Shown here: piece after piece, positions 35,435 to 43,301 of the stretch
Position numbering within the stretch: the stretch's first letter is position 1
How the letters are laid out: the number at the start of each line of letters is the position of its first letter
From: Lachnospiraceae bacterium
GTDB taxonomy: Bacteria > Bacillota > Clostridia > Lachnospirales > Lachnospiraceae
DNA: 52,967 nucleotides
Direction: 5' to 3'
Assembly (NCBI GenBank): GCA_011959805.1
Contig: BLMC01000001.1
Location: forward strand, 1 to 52,967
Made by a program: the position numbers and the translations under genes
The notes under the pieces: model-generated
Databases searched by the model: none
Told to the model about the DNA's origin: nothing
The model's input: only the letters and a program-made list of their open reading frames with translations

Positions 35435-36088
35435 ATGCCAGTATTTCGCATTGATAAAAAAGAATTGTCATTTCCACATCCAACACTAGCAAGGGAGGAT
35501 GGATTGCTTGCAGTCGGCGGAGATTTATGTGTCAAGCGACTTCTGTTAGCGTACACAAATGGCATTTTTCCTTGGTATAATCCAGGGGAAGAAATATTGT
35601 GGTGGTGTCCTAAAAAACGTTTTGTGATATTTCCCAGTGAAATTCATATTTCCCATTCCATGAAAAAGTATATGAAAAAACATGTGTTTCGCATTGCACT
35701 TAATAGAGATTTTGCAGATACCATGCATCGATGCCGATTAAAGAGAGAATTTAATGAAGGAACATGGATTTCTGATGAGATGGAGGAGGCTTATCACTGT
35801 CTGCATGAGCAGGGATATGCGGTTAGTGTGGAGGTTTTTGAAGATGAGGAATTGGCAGGTGGTTTTTATGGGGTCTGTATTGGAAAATGTTTTTTTGGTG
35901 AAAGTATGTTTTCAGAGAAAGAGAATGGCTCTAAGACTGCATTGATTGCTTTTGCGCAACGTTTAGAACAGCAAAATTTTTTGTTTATTGACTGCCAATT
36001 TCACACAGAGCATCTTGAGAGTATGGGCGGCAGATATATTTCGTGGGAAACATATGTAGAATTGTTGCAAAAGGGATTGCGGAGATAA
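35435..36088 (+). CDS. aat: Leucyl/phenylalanyl-tRNA-protein transferase
   Basis: 217 residues. It transfers Leu or Phe from tRNA to the N-terminal Lys or Arg of proteins, creating an N-degron read by ClpS. Family motifs are FPHPTLAREDGLLAVGGDL, NGIFPWYNPGEEILWWCP, TWISDEMEEAYHCLHEQGYA, GGFYGVCIGKCFFGESMFS and DCQFHTEHLESMGG. GGGGGAGGG precedes ATG 35435, which lies 44 bases after clpA. Together with clpS and clpA it makes the complete bacterial tagging, recognition and unfolding set. Confidence 0.97.
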   Translation: MPVFRIDKKELSFPHPTLAREDGLLAVGGDLCVKRLLLAYTNGIFPWYNPGEEILWWCPKKRFVIFPSEIHISHSMKKYMKKHVFRIALNRDFADTMHRCRLKREFNEGTWISDEMEEAYHCLHEQGYAVSVEVFEDEELAGGFYGVCIGKCFFGESMFSEKENGSKTALIAFAQRLEQQNFLFIDCQFHTEHLESMGGRYISWETYVELLQKGLRR

Positions 36089-36096
36089 GTCTTTTA

Positions 36097-36180
36097 TGCG
36101 CACATCGATACAGAGGAAATATGCCATTACATGGCACACCGGCGGCGCGAGTAGGGAAGATGAACCTTCTCTACTCGATT
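36097..36180 (+). repeat. Family I structured repeat, copy e
   Basis: An 84-bp copy after the aat stop, preceded by CTTTTA. The inner hairpin GCCAT-TAC-ATGGC is perfect, the 3' hairpin is CGAGTAG/CTACTCG, and AGAGGAAATA is conserved. The outer stem is weak in this copy. Confidence 0.8.
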
Positions 36181-36280
36181 GCGTTTTATCATTTTTTCAT
36201 ATAGTTTATAAATACTTTTGTGGCAACTTTCTTGTAGGAATGATAGAATAAGGATAACATATTAACGAGAAAGTGTTGGT

Positions 36281-36299
36281 GTTCCAAAATATTTGGAAC
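36281..36299. promoter_or_regulatory. Perfect palindrome GTTCCAAA-ATA-TTTGGAAC
   Basis: An 8-bp perfect dyad with a 3-base centre, 25 bases before the start of the coiled-coil gene and about 32 bases after a -10-like TAGAAT (36244-36249). It could be a repressor operator or an mRNA hairpin. Confidence 0.45.
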
Positions 36300-36323
36300 A
36301 TGCAGGAAAACAGGAGGGAAAAA

Positions 36324-36842
36324 ATGGATTTATTTGATAAAACCACCAGAGCAGTAAGGGAAATTGGAAATGCAACGCGGGAGCAGACAGAACTTGCAAA
36401 TCTCAAGATTCAGAAAGCAGCAATTGAAAAGAAACTTGAGAGTCAGTATGCAGAAATCGGTAAGAGATATGTTGCTTATATTGCAGATACATTCCGCACA
36501 GAACCGTTTGATGTGACAGATATTTTGGATGTTATCAATCCTGATTTGGAGAAGATTACAGAGATTGTGGATCAAGTGGAACAGAAAGAACAACAGTTTA
36601 GGCAGCATTCCATTGAGAAAGACAGAAAAAGGGCTTTGGAACAATTTGAGAATGAAAAGCGCAAGCTGGACAAGGCAAAAGATTTAGATATTATCTCTGA
36701 TTTGGAATATGATGAGAAGCTGGCGAAGGCACGCAAGAAATTTGATAACTTTGAGATGTTAAAAAAGATTCAGATGCAGTTGGAGATGGATATTATTACA
36801 AGAGAAGAGTACGAGGAAAAAGTTCGGAATATTTTACAGTAG
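36324..36842 (+). CDS. Uncharacterised coiled-coil protein with SHOCT-like tail
   Basis: 172 residues from ATG 36324 behind AGGAGGG; the longer frame from 36273 runs through the palindrome and lacks a site. The chain is almost all charged helix (ATREQTELANLKIQKAAIEKK). The C-terminal LDIISDLEYDEKLAKARKK and MDIITREEYEEKVRNIL segments resemble short SHOCT-type motifs, which are small oligomerisation or DNA-binding helices. No membrane segment or signal peptide is seen. The function is unknown. It has its own terminator, so it is probably a single-gene unit. Confidence 0.78.
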   Translation: MDLFDKTTRAVREIGNATREQTELANLKIQKAAIEKKLESQYAEIGKRYVAYIADTFRTEPFDVTDILDVINPDLEKITEIVDQVEQKEQQFRQHSIEKDRKRALEQFENEKRKLDKAKDLDIISDLEYDEKLAKARKKFDNFEMLKKIQMQLEMDIITREEYEEKVRNILQ

Positions 36843-36852
36843 TATTTTTATA

Positions 36853-36884
36853 GCAAAGAAGGACGTGAAATCGTCCTTTTTTGC
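36853..36884 (+). terminator. Terminator of the coiled-coil gene
   Basis: GCAAAGAAGGACG pairs with CGTCCTTTTTTGC around TGAAAT, with one internal mismatch, followed by TATTTTTT. A strong Rho-independent terminator. Confidence 0.9.
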
Positions 36885-36947
36885 TATTTTTTAAGTATCG
36901 TTCTCTTTGCTGTTAGTGCTTTCTGCTATGGAGTAGAACTGTTTTCT

Positions 36948-37490
36948 CTAGTCTTTCTTGTAATTTGCAAGAAAGTTTTCTACATCCACTATATGTTGAT
37001 TTAAAACTGCATTATATACATCAGTACTAGTATATTGGTCAAACGAATATAATTTATGTGCAATTAATTTCTTTTTTAATTGAATAATATGTTCCTTCGA
37101 TTCGGGTAATTCCTTTACTTGTCGCACAATCCTGTCACAATATTCTTCAGCCAACCGTATGGTGTTTTTATCAAAAAACCATAAATCAACATTCCAAAGT
37201 TCATTTTCTATTAATGCCTCGAATCCTTGAAACCAAACGGTTTTGTTTTTAGAATCGATTTCTTCCTTTGCCTCATACCATGTAGGATGAAATCTATTTA
37301 TGATAAATTGTGATAAGTCATATAACTTGTCTAATGACATCTTTTCATTCTCAATGTCAATATCCAAATCATTCCATGCCATCATATCCATGCGATAACT
37401 TCCAATAATATGAGGTGTTCCGTATTTGTTTAATTCTTCTAATAATCCACAATCGTATAATATGTACTTTGCTTGTTCTTTCATCGTCAT
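36948..37490 (-). CDS. Nucleotidyltransferase-fold protein
   Basis: About 180 residues. The motif IGSYRMDMMAWNDLDIDIE matches the GS...DxD signature of the nucleotidyltransferase superfamily; a third acidic position may be in NVDLWFF. The family includes aminoglycoside and lincosamide adenylyltransferases and toxin-antitoxin partners, but nothing here fixes the substrate. ATG 37490 is preferred (GGAG eight bases upstream) over GTG 37496. It is the only minus-strand gene in its neighbourhood and may be a later arrival. Confidence 0.75.
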   Translation of the reverse strand: MTMKEQAKYILYDCGLLEELNKYGTPHIIGSYRMDMMAWNDLDIDIENEKMSLDKLYDLSQFIINRFHPTWYEAKEEIDSKNKTVWFQGFEALIENELWNVDLWFFDKNTIRLAEEYCDRIVRQVKELPESKEHIIQLKKKLIAHKLYSFDQYTSTDVYNAVLNQHIVDVENFLANYKKD

Positions 37491-37790
37491 ATCCACATCT
37501 CCAAATTTTTAATAGTTCCTAAAATGTTCAACAAAATTATCCTATAAGATTTTTTAGATTGGGTCTGTGAGTATTATCTTATATTGAGTGGTCAGCTTTT
37601 TTGACTGTTGAGTATAGCTTACCACATGTGTATATACAATTTTATTAAATATTTGTTAAACTTAAAATTTCCCATTCTTTATAAGCATCATTTCATTTTG
37701 CTCAGTTCTTACGCGATTTCTTCTTGATACAGTTAGAATTTAAGCGTATACTAGAAGCAGATAATATTATTGATAGAAATGGGGCTGTCT
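37491..37790. promoter_or_regulatory. Divergent intergenic region with promoter at 37724-37752
   Basis: A plus-strand promoter reads TTGATA (37724-37729), 17 bases, TATACT (37747-37752), pointing at the acyltransferase gene. A small direct inverted motif GGTCAGCTTTTTTGACTG occurs near 37591. No gene is seen in this stretch. Confidence 0.7.
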
Positions 37791-39149
37791 ATGAAGAAAA
37801 AGTCAACAGATTCCGCACGTGGATTAGAAAAAGAGAAAAAGGAAGATCGACATGCAATGCTGATGAAGGCAGCAAGTACAACAAGGGAAATTCGCTGGGA
37901 TAAGCTGGATAACACAGCGCATCTTTTTCCGGTGATTGCTGGGGAAAGTATGAGTAATGTGTATCGTATCAGTGTAACGCTGACAGAGCGAATTGAACCT
38001 GAACTTTTGCAGCAGGCATTGGATATTGTATTGCCTAAATTTGATGGATTTAATCTTCGACTTCGACAAGGGGTTTTTTGGTATTATTTTGAGGAAAACG
38101 GAAAAACAGCGCCAAAAGTTAGGGAAGAATCTACATTTCCATGCAGATATATTCATCCGAACCGCAATAATAATTATCTGTTTCGCGTGACTTATTATAA
38201 GTATCGCATTAATTTGGAAGTATTTCATGTGCTGACAGATGGTATGGGGGGAATTAATTTTTTAAAAGAACTAACATACCAATACCTAAGACTTTTGCAT
38301 CCAGAATTAAAGGGAGACAAAGGAGATTTGCTTGCCAGTAGCACTTCATTGAACAGGGAGGATAGTTTTCTTAAAAATTATCGGAAAAGCTCAGAAAAAG
38401 GATATCAGACCAAAAAGGCATATCTTGCGAAAGGAGAACATTTAAGTCCTGGCGAGTTTGGAATTATGCATGGCTATATGCAAATACCACAACTAAAGGA
38501 AGTGTGTCATCGGTATGGGGCAAGTATTAATGAATATCTTGTAACTGTTTTTATCTGGAGTGTCTACACAGAATGTATGCATGGTATGCCGTCTGACAAG
38601 CCTATTCGGGTGGCAGTTCCAGTCAATCTTAGACCCTATTTTAATTCGATTACGACGAAGAATTTTTTTGCGATGGTGTCGGCAGAGTTTCATCCAATAA
38701 ATGAAGAGTACACTTTCGAGGAGGTGCTTGAGATTGTAAAGAATAGTCTCAAGCAACAGATTAACAAAGAGAATTTAGAACGACTTTTTTCTTATAATGT
38801 GTCAAACGAAAAAGTTTTTGCGGCGAGAGCAGTACCATTGTTGTTCAAGAATCTTGCAATGCGAGTTATATATACACAGTCAGCGCTTGCAAATACATCA
38901 ACAATTACAAATATTGGAAATATTACGGTTGATGAGTTGTATCGTCCTTATGTAGAGATGTTTCATTCATGCCTTGCGATGTCCAAAGGACAGCATATCA
39001 AAGGAAATATATGTTCCTACGGGGCAATATTGGTGTTTAGCTTTAGTTATGACCTTGCTGACCCCTCTATACAGCGTGGATTTTTCCGAAAGATAGCTGC
39101 GGATGGTGTCAATGTGGAGATTGAGAGCAATGGAGTGAATTATGAGTAA
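37791..39149 (+). CDS. Condensation-domain-like acyltransferase (alcohol acetyltransferase type)
   Basis: About 452 residues. The HxxxDG catalytic motif of the condensation/BAHD/alcohol-acetyltransferase fold is present (FHVLTDGMGG), with a second landmark PVNLRPYF that resembles the DFGW-side region. Such enzymes transfer acyl groups to alcohols or amines; the substrate is unknown. The start is unclear: ATG 37791 has a weak GGGG site, and 37779 has none. Its stop overlaps the next gene by eight bases, and acyltransferase plus zinc-ribbon membrane protein pairs of this kind recur in Clostridia (from memory). Confidence 0.8.
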   Translation: MKKKSTDSARGLEKEKKEDRHAMLMKAASTTREIRWDKLDNTAHLFPVIAGESMSNVYRISVTLTERIEPELLQQALDIVLPKFDGFNLRLRQGVFWYYFEENGKTAPKVREESTFPCRYIHPNRNNNYLFRVTYYKYRINLEVFHVLTDGMGGINFLKELTYQYLRLLHPELKGDKGDLLASSTSLNREDSFLKNYRKSSEKGYQTKKAYLAKGEHLSPGEFGIMHGYMQIPQLKEVCHRYGASINEYLVTVFIWSVYTECMHGMPSDKPIRVAVPVNLRPYFNSITTKNFFAMVSAEFHPINEEYTFEEVLEIVKNSLKQQINKENLERLFSYNVSNEKVFAARAVPLLFKNLAMRVIYTQSALANTSTITNIGNITVDELYRPYVEMFHSCLAMSKGQHIKGNICSYGAILVFSFSYDLADPSIQRGFFRKIAADGVNVEIESNGVNYE

Positions 39150-39804
39150 ATGTAGACAATGTAATATAGAAGTGCTTGATGAAACACAGCGTTGTCCACT
39201 GTGTGGTAGTGTATTGGAACCGACAGTAGAAGTGGAAAATATGTATCCTAATATTCGATTGAAATCGCGAAAATTGGTATTTATTTCTCGGTTATATCTA
39301 TTTATTGCGATTGCAATTGAGATTATTCTTGTAAACATTTGTATGCTTTCTGAAGTACAATCATTAGTATATATTATAAGTGGATTGGTGCTTTTGTTTG
39401 GATATATTGTGATTCGCTATGCGATTCTTGGGACGAGTGGATATATTGTAAAAACAGTGGTACTTACAATGATAGCAATCATTATGTCGGTGGCGATTGA
39501 CTTTTCAGTTGGCTATAATGGTTGGTCGGTTAATTATGCATTTCCATCGGGAATTCTTTTGATTGATGCGGGAATATTAGTGTCGATGGCAGTAAACAGC
39601 AAGAATTGGCAAAGTTATATAATGCTACAGATTTTTATGGTTTTTTGTAGCGTCGTGGCAATTATTTTGAATGTGGTCCATATTGTTACGAATCCAATTG
39701 TCTCGATTGTAGCGTTGAATGTATCTGTGCTTTTATTTTTGGGTACGGTAATTATAGGAGGGAGAAGAGCACGTGTAGAATTAAAGAGACGATTTCATAT
39801 TTAA
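39142..39804 (+). CDS. Zinc-ribbon membrane protein (DUF6320-like)
   Basis: 220 residues. An N-terminal zinc ribbon (SKCRQCNIEV ... CPLCGSVLEP, four Cys in two CxxC pairs) is followed by about six membrane segments from residue 50 onward. It overlaps the acyltransferase gene (ATGAGTAAATG), which implies translational coupling and a joint role, for example presenting an acylated product at the membrane (inference). No catalytic motif is seen. Confidence 0.8.
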   Translation: MSKCRQCNIEVLDETQRCPLCGSVLEPTVEVENMYPNIRLKSRKLVFISRLYLFIAIAIEIILVNICMLSEVQSLVYIISGLVLLFGYIVIRYAILGTSGYIVKTVVLTMIAIIMSVAIDFSVGYNGWSVNYAFPSGILLIDAGILVSMAVNSKNWQSYIMLQIFMVFCSVVAIILNVVHIVTNPIVSIVALNVSVLLFLGTVIIGGRRARVELKRRFHI

Positions 39805-39864
39805 AAATATGTAGATGGGCGTGCTTGAAAGGTACTTTTTTGATTGTGGAAATAGAATCTCTGG

Positions 39865-39985
39865 CTAAGATAAGTCTTTGATAGGGTTGCAGGCGTGCGA
39901 ATTGACTATAATTTTATGTCAGCAAAGCTGACTCGCACGCCGCAGCAAGAATGCCGATAACATTGTTGAATGATAATTAGCAAGT
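39865..39985 (+). repeat. Family II intergenic repeat, copy 2
   Basis: This matches copy 1 at 3492-3606 and folds better. GGCGTGCGA pairs with TCGCACGCC (9 bp), enclosing GTCAGC-AAA-GCTGAC, followed by CAAGAATG/CATTGTTG with one mismatch. It lies between convergent genes and could double as their terminator. Confidence 0.65.
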
Positions 39986-40008
39986 CCTTTTTAAATAGGT
40001 CTTTAATA

Positions 40009-41262
40009 TTAGTGTGCAAGCATATCTTCAATAAATATTCCATATCCTTTGGTGCTGTCTTGCACGAGCACATGAGTGACTGCACCTACAAATTTTCCGT
40101 TTTGGATAATAGGCGCACCGCTCATGCCCTGTACAATTCCCCCGGTCAGTGATAAGAGTTCTGGGTCTGTAACTTCCAGAGAAATCTGTCGGTTTACGGC
40201 ATCTTTTCCAGGAGTAAGCTTTGTGAGTTCTATATCATAATATTTGGCTTCTCCGTTGATTGTACACAAAATTTGTGCGGCGCCTGTTGTTACTTCCGGC
40301 TTTAGTGCGATGGGCAACGGTGAACTATTTAAAGTATACTCGCTCAAAAGTTCTGCGTTTGCTACGCCATAGATTCCTTGAATGGTGTTGTCCACGATTA
40401 CACCGGAAACTTGATCGGGTTTGTATTCGATTACACCAGTGAGTTCTCCAGGATTACCGCGCTCGCCGCGTTTGACAGCTACAATTTCTGTATGGTATAA
40501 AAGTCCACTGCCAAGTTTAAGAAGTTCGCCTGTATCCATATCATTGATGCCATGTCCAAGTGCGCCAAAACGATTTTGGCCGTCTAAATAAGTCATAGTA
40601 CCAATGCCTTGTGCACTGTCGCGCAGCCAAGCTCCCATTTTGTAGACACTATTTTCGTCGGCTTCTGGCTTTATTTTTACTTGGATTAATGCGTCTTTTC
40701 TGGATACTTGAAAAATGATCTCCGCGCCATTTCCATTTTCTACATAATCTCGTATTTGTTTTTTGTCATTAATTGCTACGCCGTCCATAGCTGTCAAATA
40801 ATCCCCAGATTGCAGTTTGTACTCGGAAGGCGCATGTTTGTCACCACTGATTCCCTCGAAACTGCCAGTGTCTACTACAAGAACACCTTGTGTTTTTACA
40901 TAGATACCAATCGGACGCCCTACAGGAGTTAAAGTGGTATTTTCTATCACTTGTATGTCCACATCTTTAAGCGGTAACAGACCAAAAAGTTTGAGACGCA
41001 TCTGATAGGAGTTGGTTGTTTCGCCTGCTACAATTGTCAAAGGCTGATTGAGTGCAAGTACCGTTTCAGAATCTGTACTAAGAATGCCAGATGCTGGAAT
41101 ACGCAGATTGATTTCCTCGCTGGTTCCTGCCTTAATACTGATTGTACTTGGCACACTGCTTTGATAATAAGCATATGTTGCCCAACAGAACAGCCCAATT
41201 GCAAATCCAAGAAAAACATATAAAAATAAAAGATATCTCTGTCTGATCTTTTCTGTTTTCAT
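40009..41262 (-). CDS. spoIVB: SpoIVB serine peptidase (S55)
   Basis: A sporulation signalling protease that, in Bacillus, passes a forespore signal across to SpoIVFA and so activates sigma-K. 417 residues. An N-terminal membrane anchor (about 10-30) is followed by a PDZ domain (about 105-200; LQSGDYLTAMDG) and the S55 peptidase domain. Catalytic His237 (GALGHGI) and Ser381 (GMSGAPIIQNGKFVGAVTH) fall almost exactly where B. subtilis has His236 and Ser378. It indicates a spore-forming ancestry. No other sporulation gene is beside it in the window. Confidence 0.95.
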   Translation of the reverse strand: MKTEKIRQRYLLFLYVFLGFAIGLFCWATYAYYQSSVPSTISIKAGTSEEINLRIPASGILSTDSETVLALNQPLTIVAGETTNSYQMRLKLFGLLPLKDVDIQVIENTTLTPVGRPIGIYVKTQGVLVVDTGSFEGISGDKHAPSEYKLQSGDYLTAMDGVAINDKKQIRDYVENGNGAEIIFQVSRKDALIQVKIKPEADENSVYKMGAWLRDSAQGIGTMTYLDGQNRFGALGHGINDMDTGELLKLGSGLLYHTEIVAVKRGERGNPGELTGVIEYKPDQVSGVIVDNTIQGIYGVANAELLSEYTLNSSPLPIALKPEVTTGAAQILCTINGEAKYYDIELTKLTPGKDAVNRQISLEVTDPELLSLTGGIVQGMSGAPIIQNGKFVGAVTHVLVQDSTKGYGIFIEDMLAH

Positions 41263-41605
41263 TTATTCACTACCTTACTTCGCGCTATTGTACGAAAAGT
41301 AGTATATGGATTTTTTGATAAAATAAACTGTTCTAATATTTTTTCATAAAAAATGGCAAAGAAATCAAATTTTTGTGTGCGTTAGTGCTGACAATAGAAA
41401 CAGTTTGTATGTAATAAAAGATTTGTGGACCTAAAATACGTATAAATATGCAAAAAATAACAGAAGAAGAATCACAATTTAAAGGGAATAGTTTATTTTC
41501 ATTGTTTTTTTACTTTTATTTGCTTGTTATGTTATTCAAATTAAAGTATAATATATTATGAGACAAGTGTAATATGAGAAATATGATAAAGAAAGGGTGT
41601 TGTGA
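41263..41605 (+). promoter_or_regulatory. Citrate synthase promoter region
   Basis: TTGTTA (41524-41529), 17 bases, TATAAT (41547-41552) forms a good promoter about 53 bases before the citrate synthase start. The rest of the divergent spoIVB/citrate synthase gap is AT-rich and shows no gene or clear repeat. Confidence 0.75.
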
Positions 41606-43024
41606 ATGGGATTAAAGAGTGACGAGAGTATAAAGGAGTTTACGCATAAGTATACAAAAGTATGTGTGGACAACAACGCCATTGATCCAGATTTGTTTGA
41701 TGAATACGGCGTAAAGAGAGGACTGCGTGACAAGAACGGAAAGGGAGTGCTCTCTGGTTTGACGAATATTTCACTAATAAAATCATCCGAGGAAATCGAT
41801 GGAAAAAGTGTTCCGTGTGATGGACAGCTTTATTACAGAGGATATAATATTTTTGACCTAGTAAGAGGTTTTCAAAATGAAAATCGGTTTGGTTTTGACG
41901 AGTGTGCATATCTGTTATTGTTTGGAAATCTTCCAACTACAAATGAGCTGATGGAATTTAAAAAGACATTAGGTTATAGCATGACACTTCCTACCAATTT
42001 TGTGCGGGATGTCATTATGAAAGCGCCAAGTCACGATATTATGAATTCTTTGACCAAGAGTGTTTTGACGCTTGCGTCTTATGATGATAGTGTAGCAGAT
42101 ATGTCGCTAAACAATGTACTGCGTCAGAGCCTAATGTTAATCAGTGTATTTCCAATGCTTTCTGTATATGGGTATCATGCCTACAATCATTATGAGTGTG
42201 ATGAGAGCTTGTATATCCATCGGCCTGATCCAAGACTTTCCACAGCCGAGAATCTACTTCGGATGCTGCGTCCCGATATGTCTTATACGCCGACAGAAGC
42301 CAAAGTTTTAGACGCGGCGCTTGTTCTCCATATGGAACATGGAGGTGGAAATAACTCGACATTTACAACGAGAGTTGTTACCAGTGCTGGTTCTGATACA
42401 TATTCGGTTATTGCTGCAGCACTTTCTTCTTTGAAAGGACCAAAGCATGGTGGCGCTAATATTAAAGTGGTACAGATGATGGAAGATTTACGCCGGAATG
42501 TGGAGGACACAACAAATGAAAATCAAGTGCGAGAATATTTGTATCGATTGTTGAACAAGGAGGCATTTGATAGAAGTGGTTTAATCTATGGCATGGGACA
42601 TGCTGTCTATTCGATTTCAGACCCAAGAGCATTGGTATTCAAATCGTTTGTAGAGCGGCTTGCCAATGAGAAAAAACACCGCAAAGAATTTGAATTGTAC
42701 TCGATGATTGAGCGGTTAGCACCGGAAGTAATTGCTGAGAAATGTCGAATTTATAAAGGTGTCAGTGCAAATGTCGATTTTTATAGCGGTTTTGTATATA
42801 GTATGCTTGATATTCCCATGGAATTATTTACACCAATCTTTGCGATTGCGCGTATTGTTGGTTGGAGTGCGCACCGCATGGAAGAGTTAATCAATGTGGA
42901 TAAAATTATTAGACCAGCATACAAGAGCATTGCAGAATTGAAAACATACGAGACGCTCAAAGATAGGTCGACACCAAAATTAGATGGCCAAGACCAGAAA
43001 ATATATAAACTTCCTATGAATTAA
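41606..43024 (+). CDS. gltA: Citrate/2-methylcitrate synthase
   Basis: Condenses acetyl-CoA (or propionyl-CoA) with oxaloacetate. 472 residues; the long N-terminal region before the core (SGLTNISLIKSSEEIDGK, then DGQLYYRGYNIFDLV) is common in Clostridia. Catalytic regions are LHMEHGGGNNSTFTTR, GMGHAVYSISDPRA and NVDFYSGFVYSMLDIP. AAAGGG precedes the ATG. It stands alone with its own promoter and terminator, without aconitase or isocitrate dehydrogenase genes, so a role in glutamate supply is a guess. Confidence 0.93.
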   Translation: MGLKSDESIKEFTHKYTKVCVDNNAIDPDLFDEYGVKRGLRDKNGKGVLSGLTNISLIKSSEEIDGKSVPCDGQLYYRGYNIFDLVRGFQNENRFGFDECAYLLLFGNLPTTNELMEFKKTLGYSMTLPTNFVRDVIMKAPSHDIMNSLTKSVLTLASYDDSVADMSLNNVLRQSLMLISVFPMLSVYGYHAYNHYECDESLYIHRPDPRLSTAENLLRMLRPDMSYTPTEAKVLDAALVLHMEHGGGNNSTFTTRVVTSAGSDTYSVIAAALSSLKGPKHGGANIKVVQMMEDLRRNVEDTTNENQVREYLYRLLNKEAFDRSGLIYGMGHAVYSISDPRALVFKSFVERLANEKKHRKEFELYSMIERLAPEVIAEKCRIYKGVSANVDFYSGFVYSMLDIPMELFTPIFAIARIVGWSAHRMEELINVDKIIRPAYKSIAELKTYETLKDRSTPKLDGQDQKIYKLPMN

Positions 43025-43106
43025 AAGGAAAAAAATTCTAAAAATATGTTGCAATTTGTGTGATATGGTGTTAAACTGATTATGTAAAATAAATGCTAGA
43101 TGATAA

Positions 43107-43137
43107 AGAGTGGGCTTGTAAGTCCACTCTTTTGTTT
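43107..43137 (+). terminator. Citrate synthase terminator
   Basis: AGAGTGGGCT pairs with AGTCCACTCT (one G-T wobble) and is followed by TTTGTTT. A family I remnant begins at once after it. Confidence 0.88.
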
Positions 43138-43139
43138 CA

Positions 43140-43262
43140 TGCACATACCAATGCGAATGTGAAAAATTATATGGTAGTTTTTATGCACACAGGTATTCCA
43201 AAGGAAATATAAGATGGGTGCCCAGCGTGCGGGTAGGAGGATGGTTTTCTAATTGGGTAGAG
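43140..43262 (+). repeat. Family I repeats, degenerate copies f1 and f2
   Basis: The first remnant (43140-43183) has TGCACATACCAATGC, GAATGTG and a shortened body. The second (43184-43262) starts TGCACAC, keeps AAAGGAAATATAAG, and ends GGGTAGGAGGATGG...TTGGGTAG in place of the usual 3' hairpin. They lie in the leader of the rimP-nusA operon and create a false in-frame extension of rimP. Confidence 0.6.
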
Positions 43263-43301
43263 ATAAATGTGTATGAATGGACAGGATTACGAGGTGGTCG
43301 A

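Noticed and set aside
36221..36236. Sigma-54-like promoter (TGGCAAC...TTGTA)
   Set aside because: The -12 element lacks the GC pair and no enhancer-binding regulator is nearby; chance similarity is likely.
43218..43301. N-terminal extension of rimP
   Set aside because: It encodes translated repeat sequence; the family start with a good ribosome binding site is at 43302.
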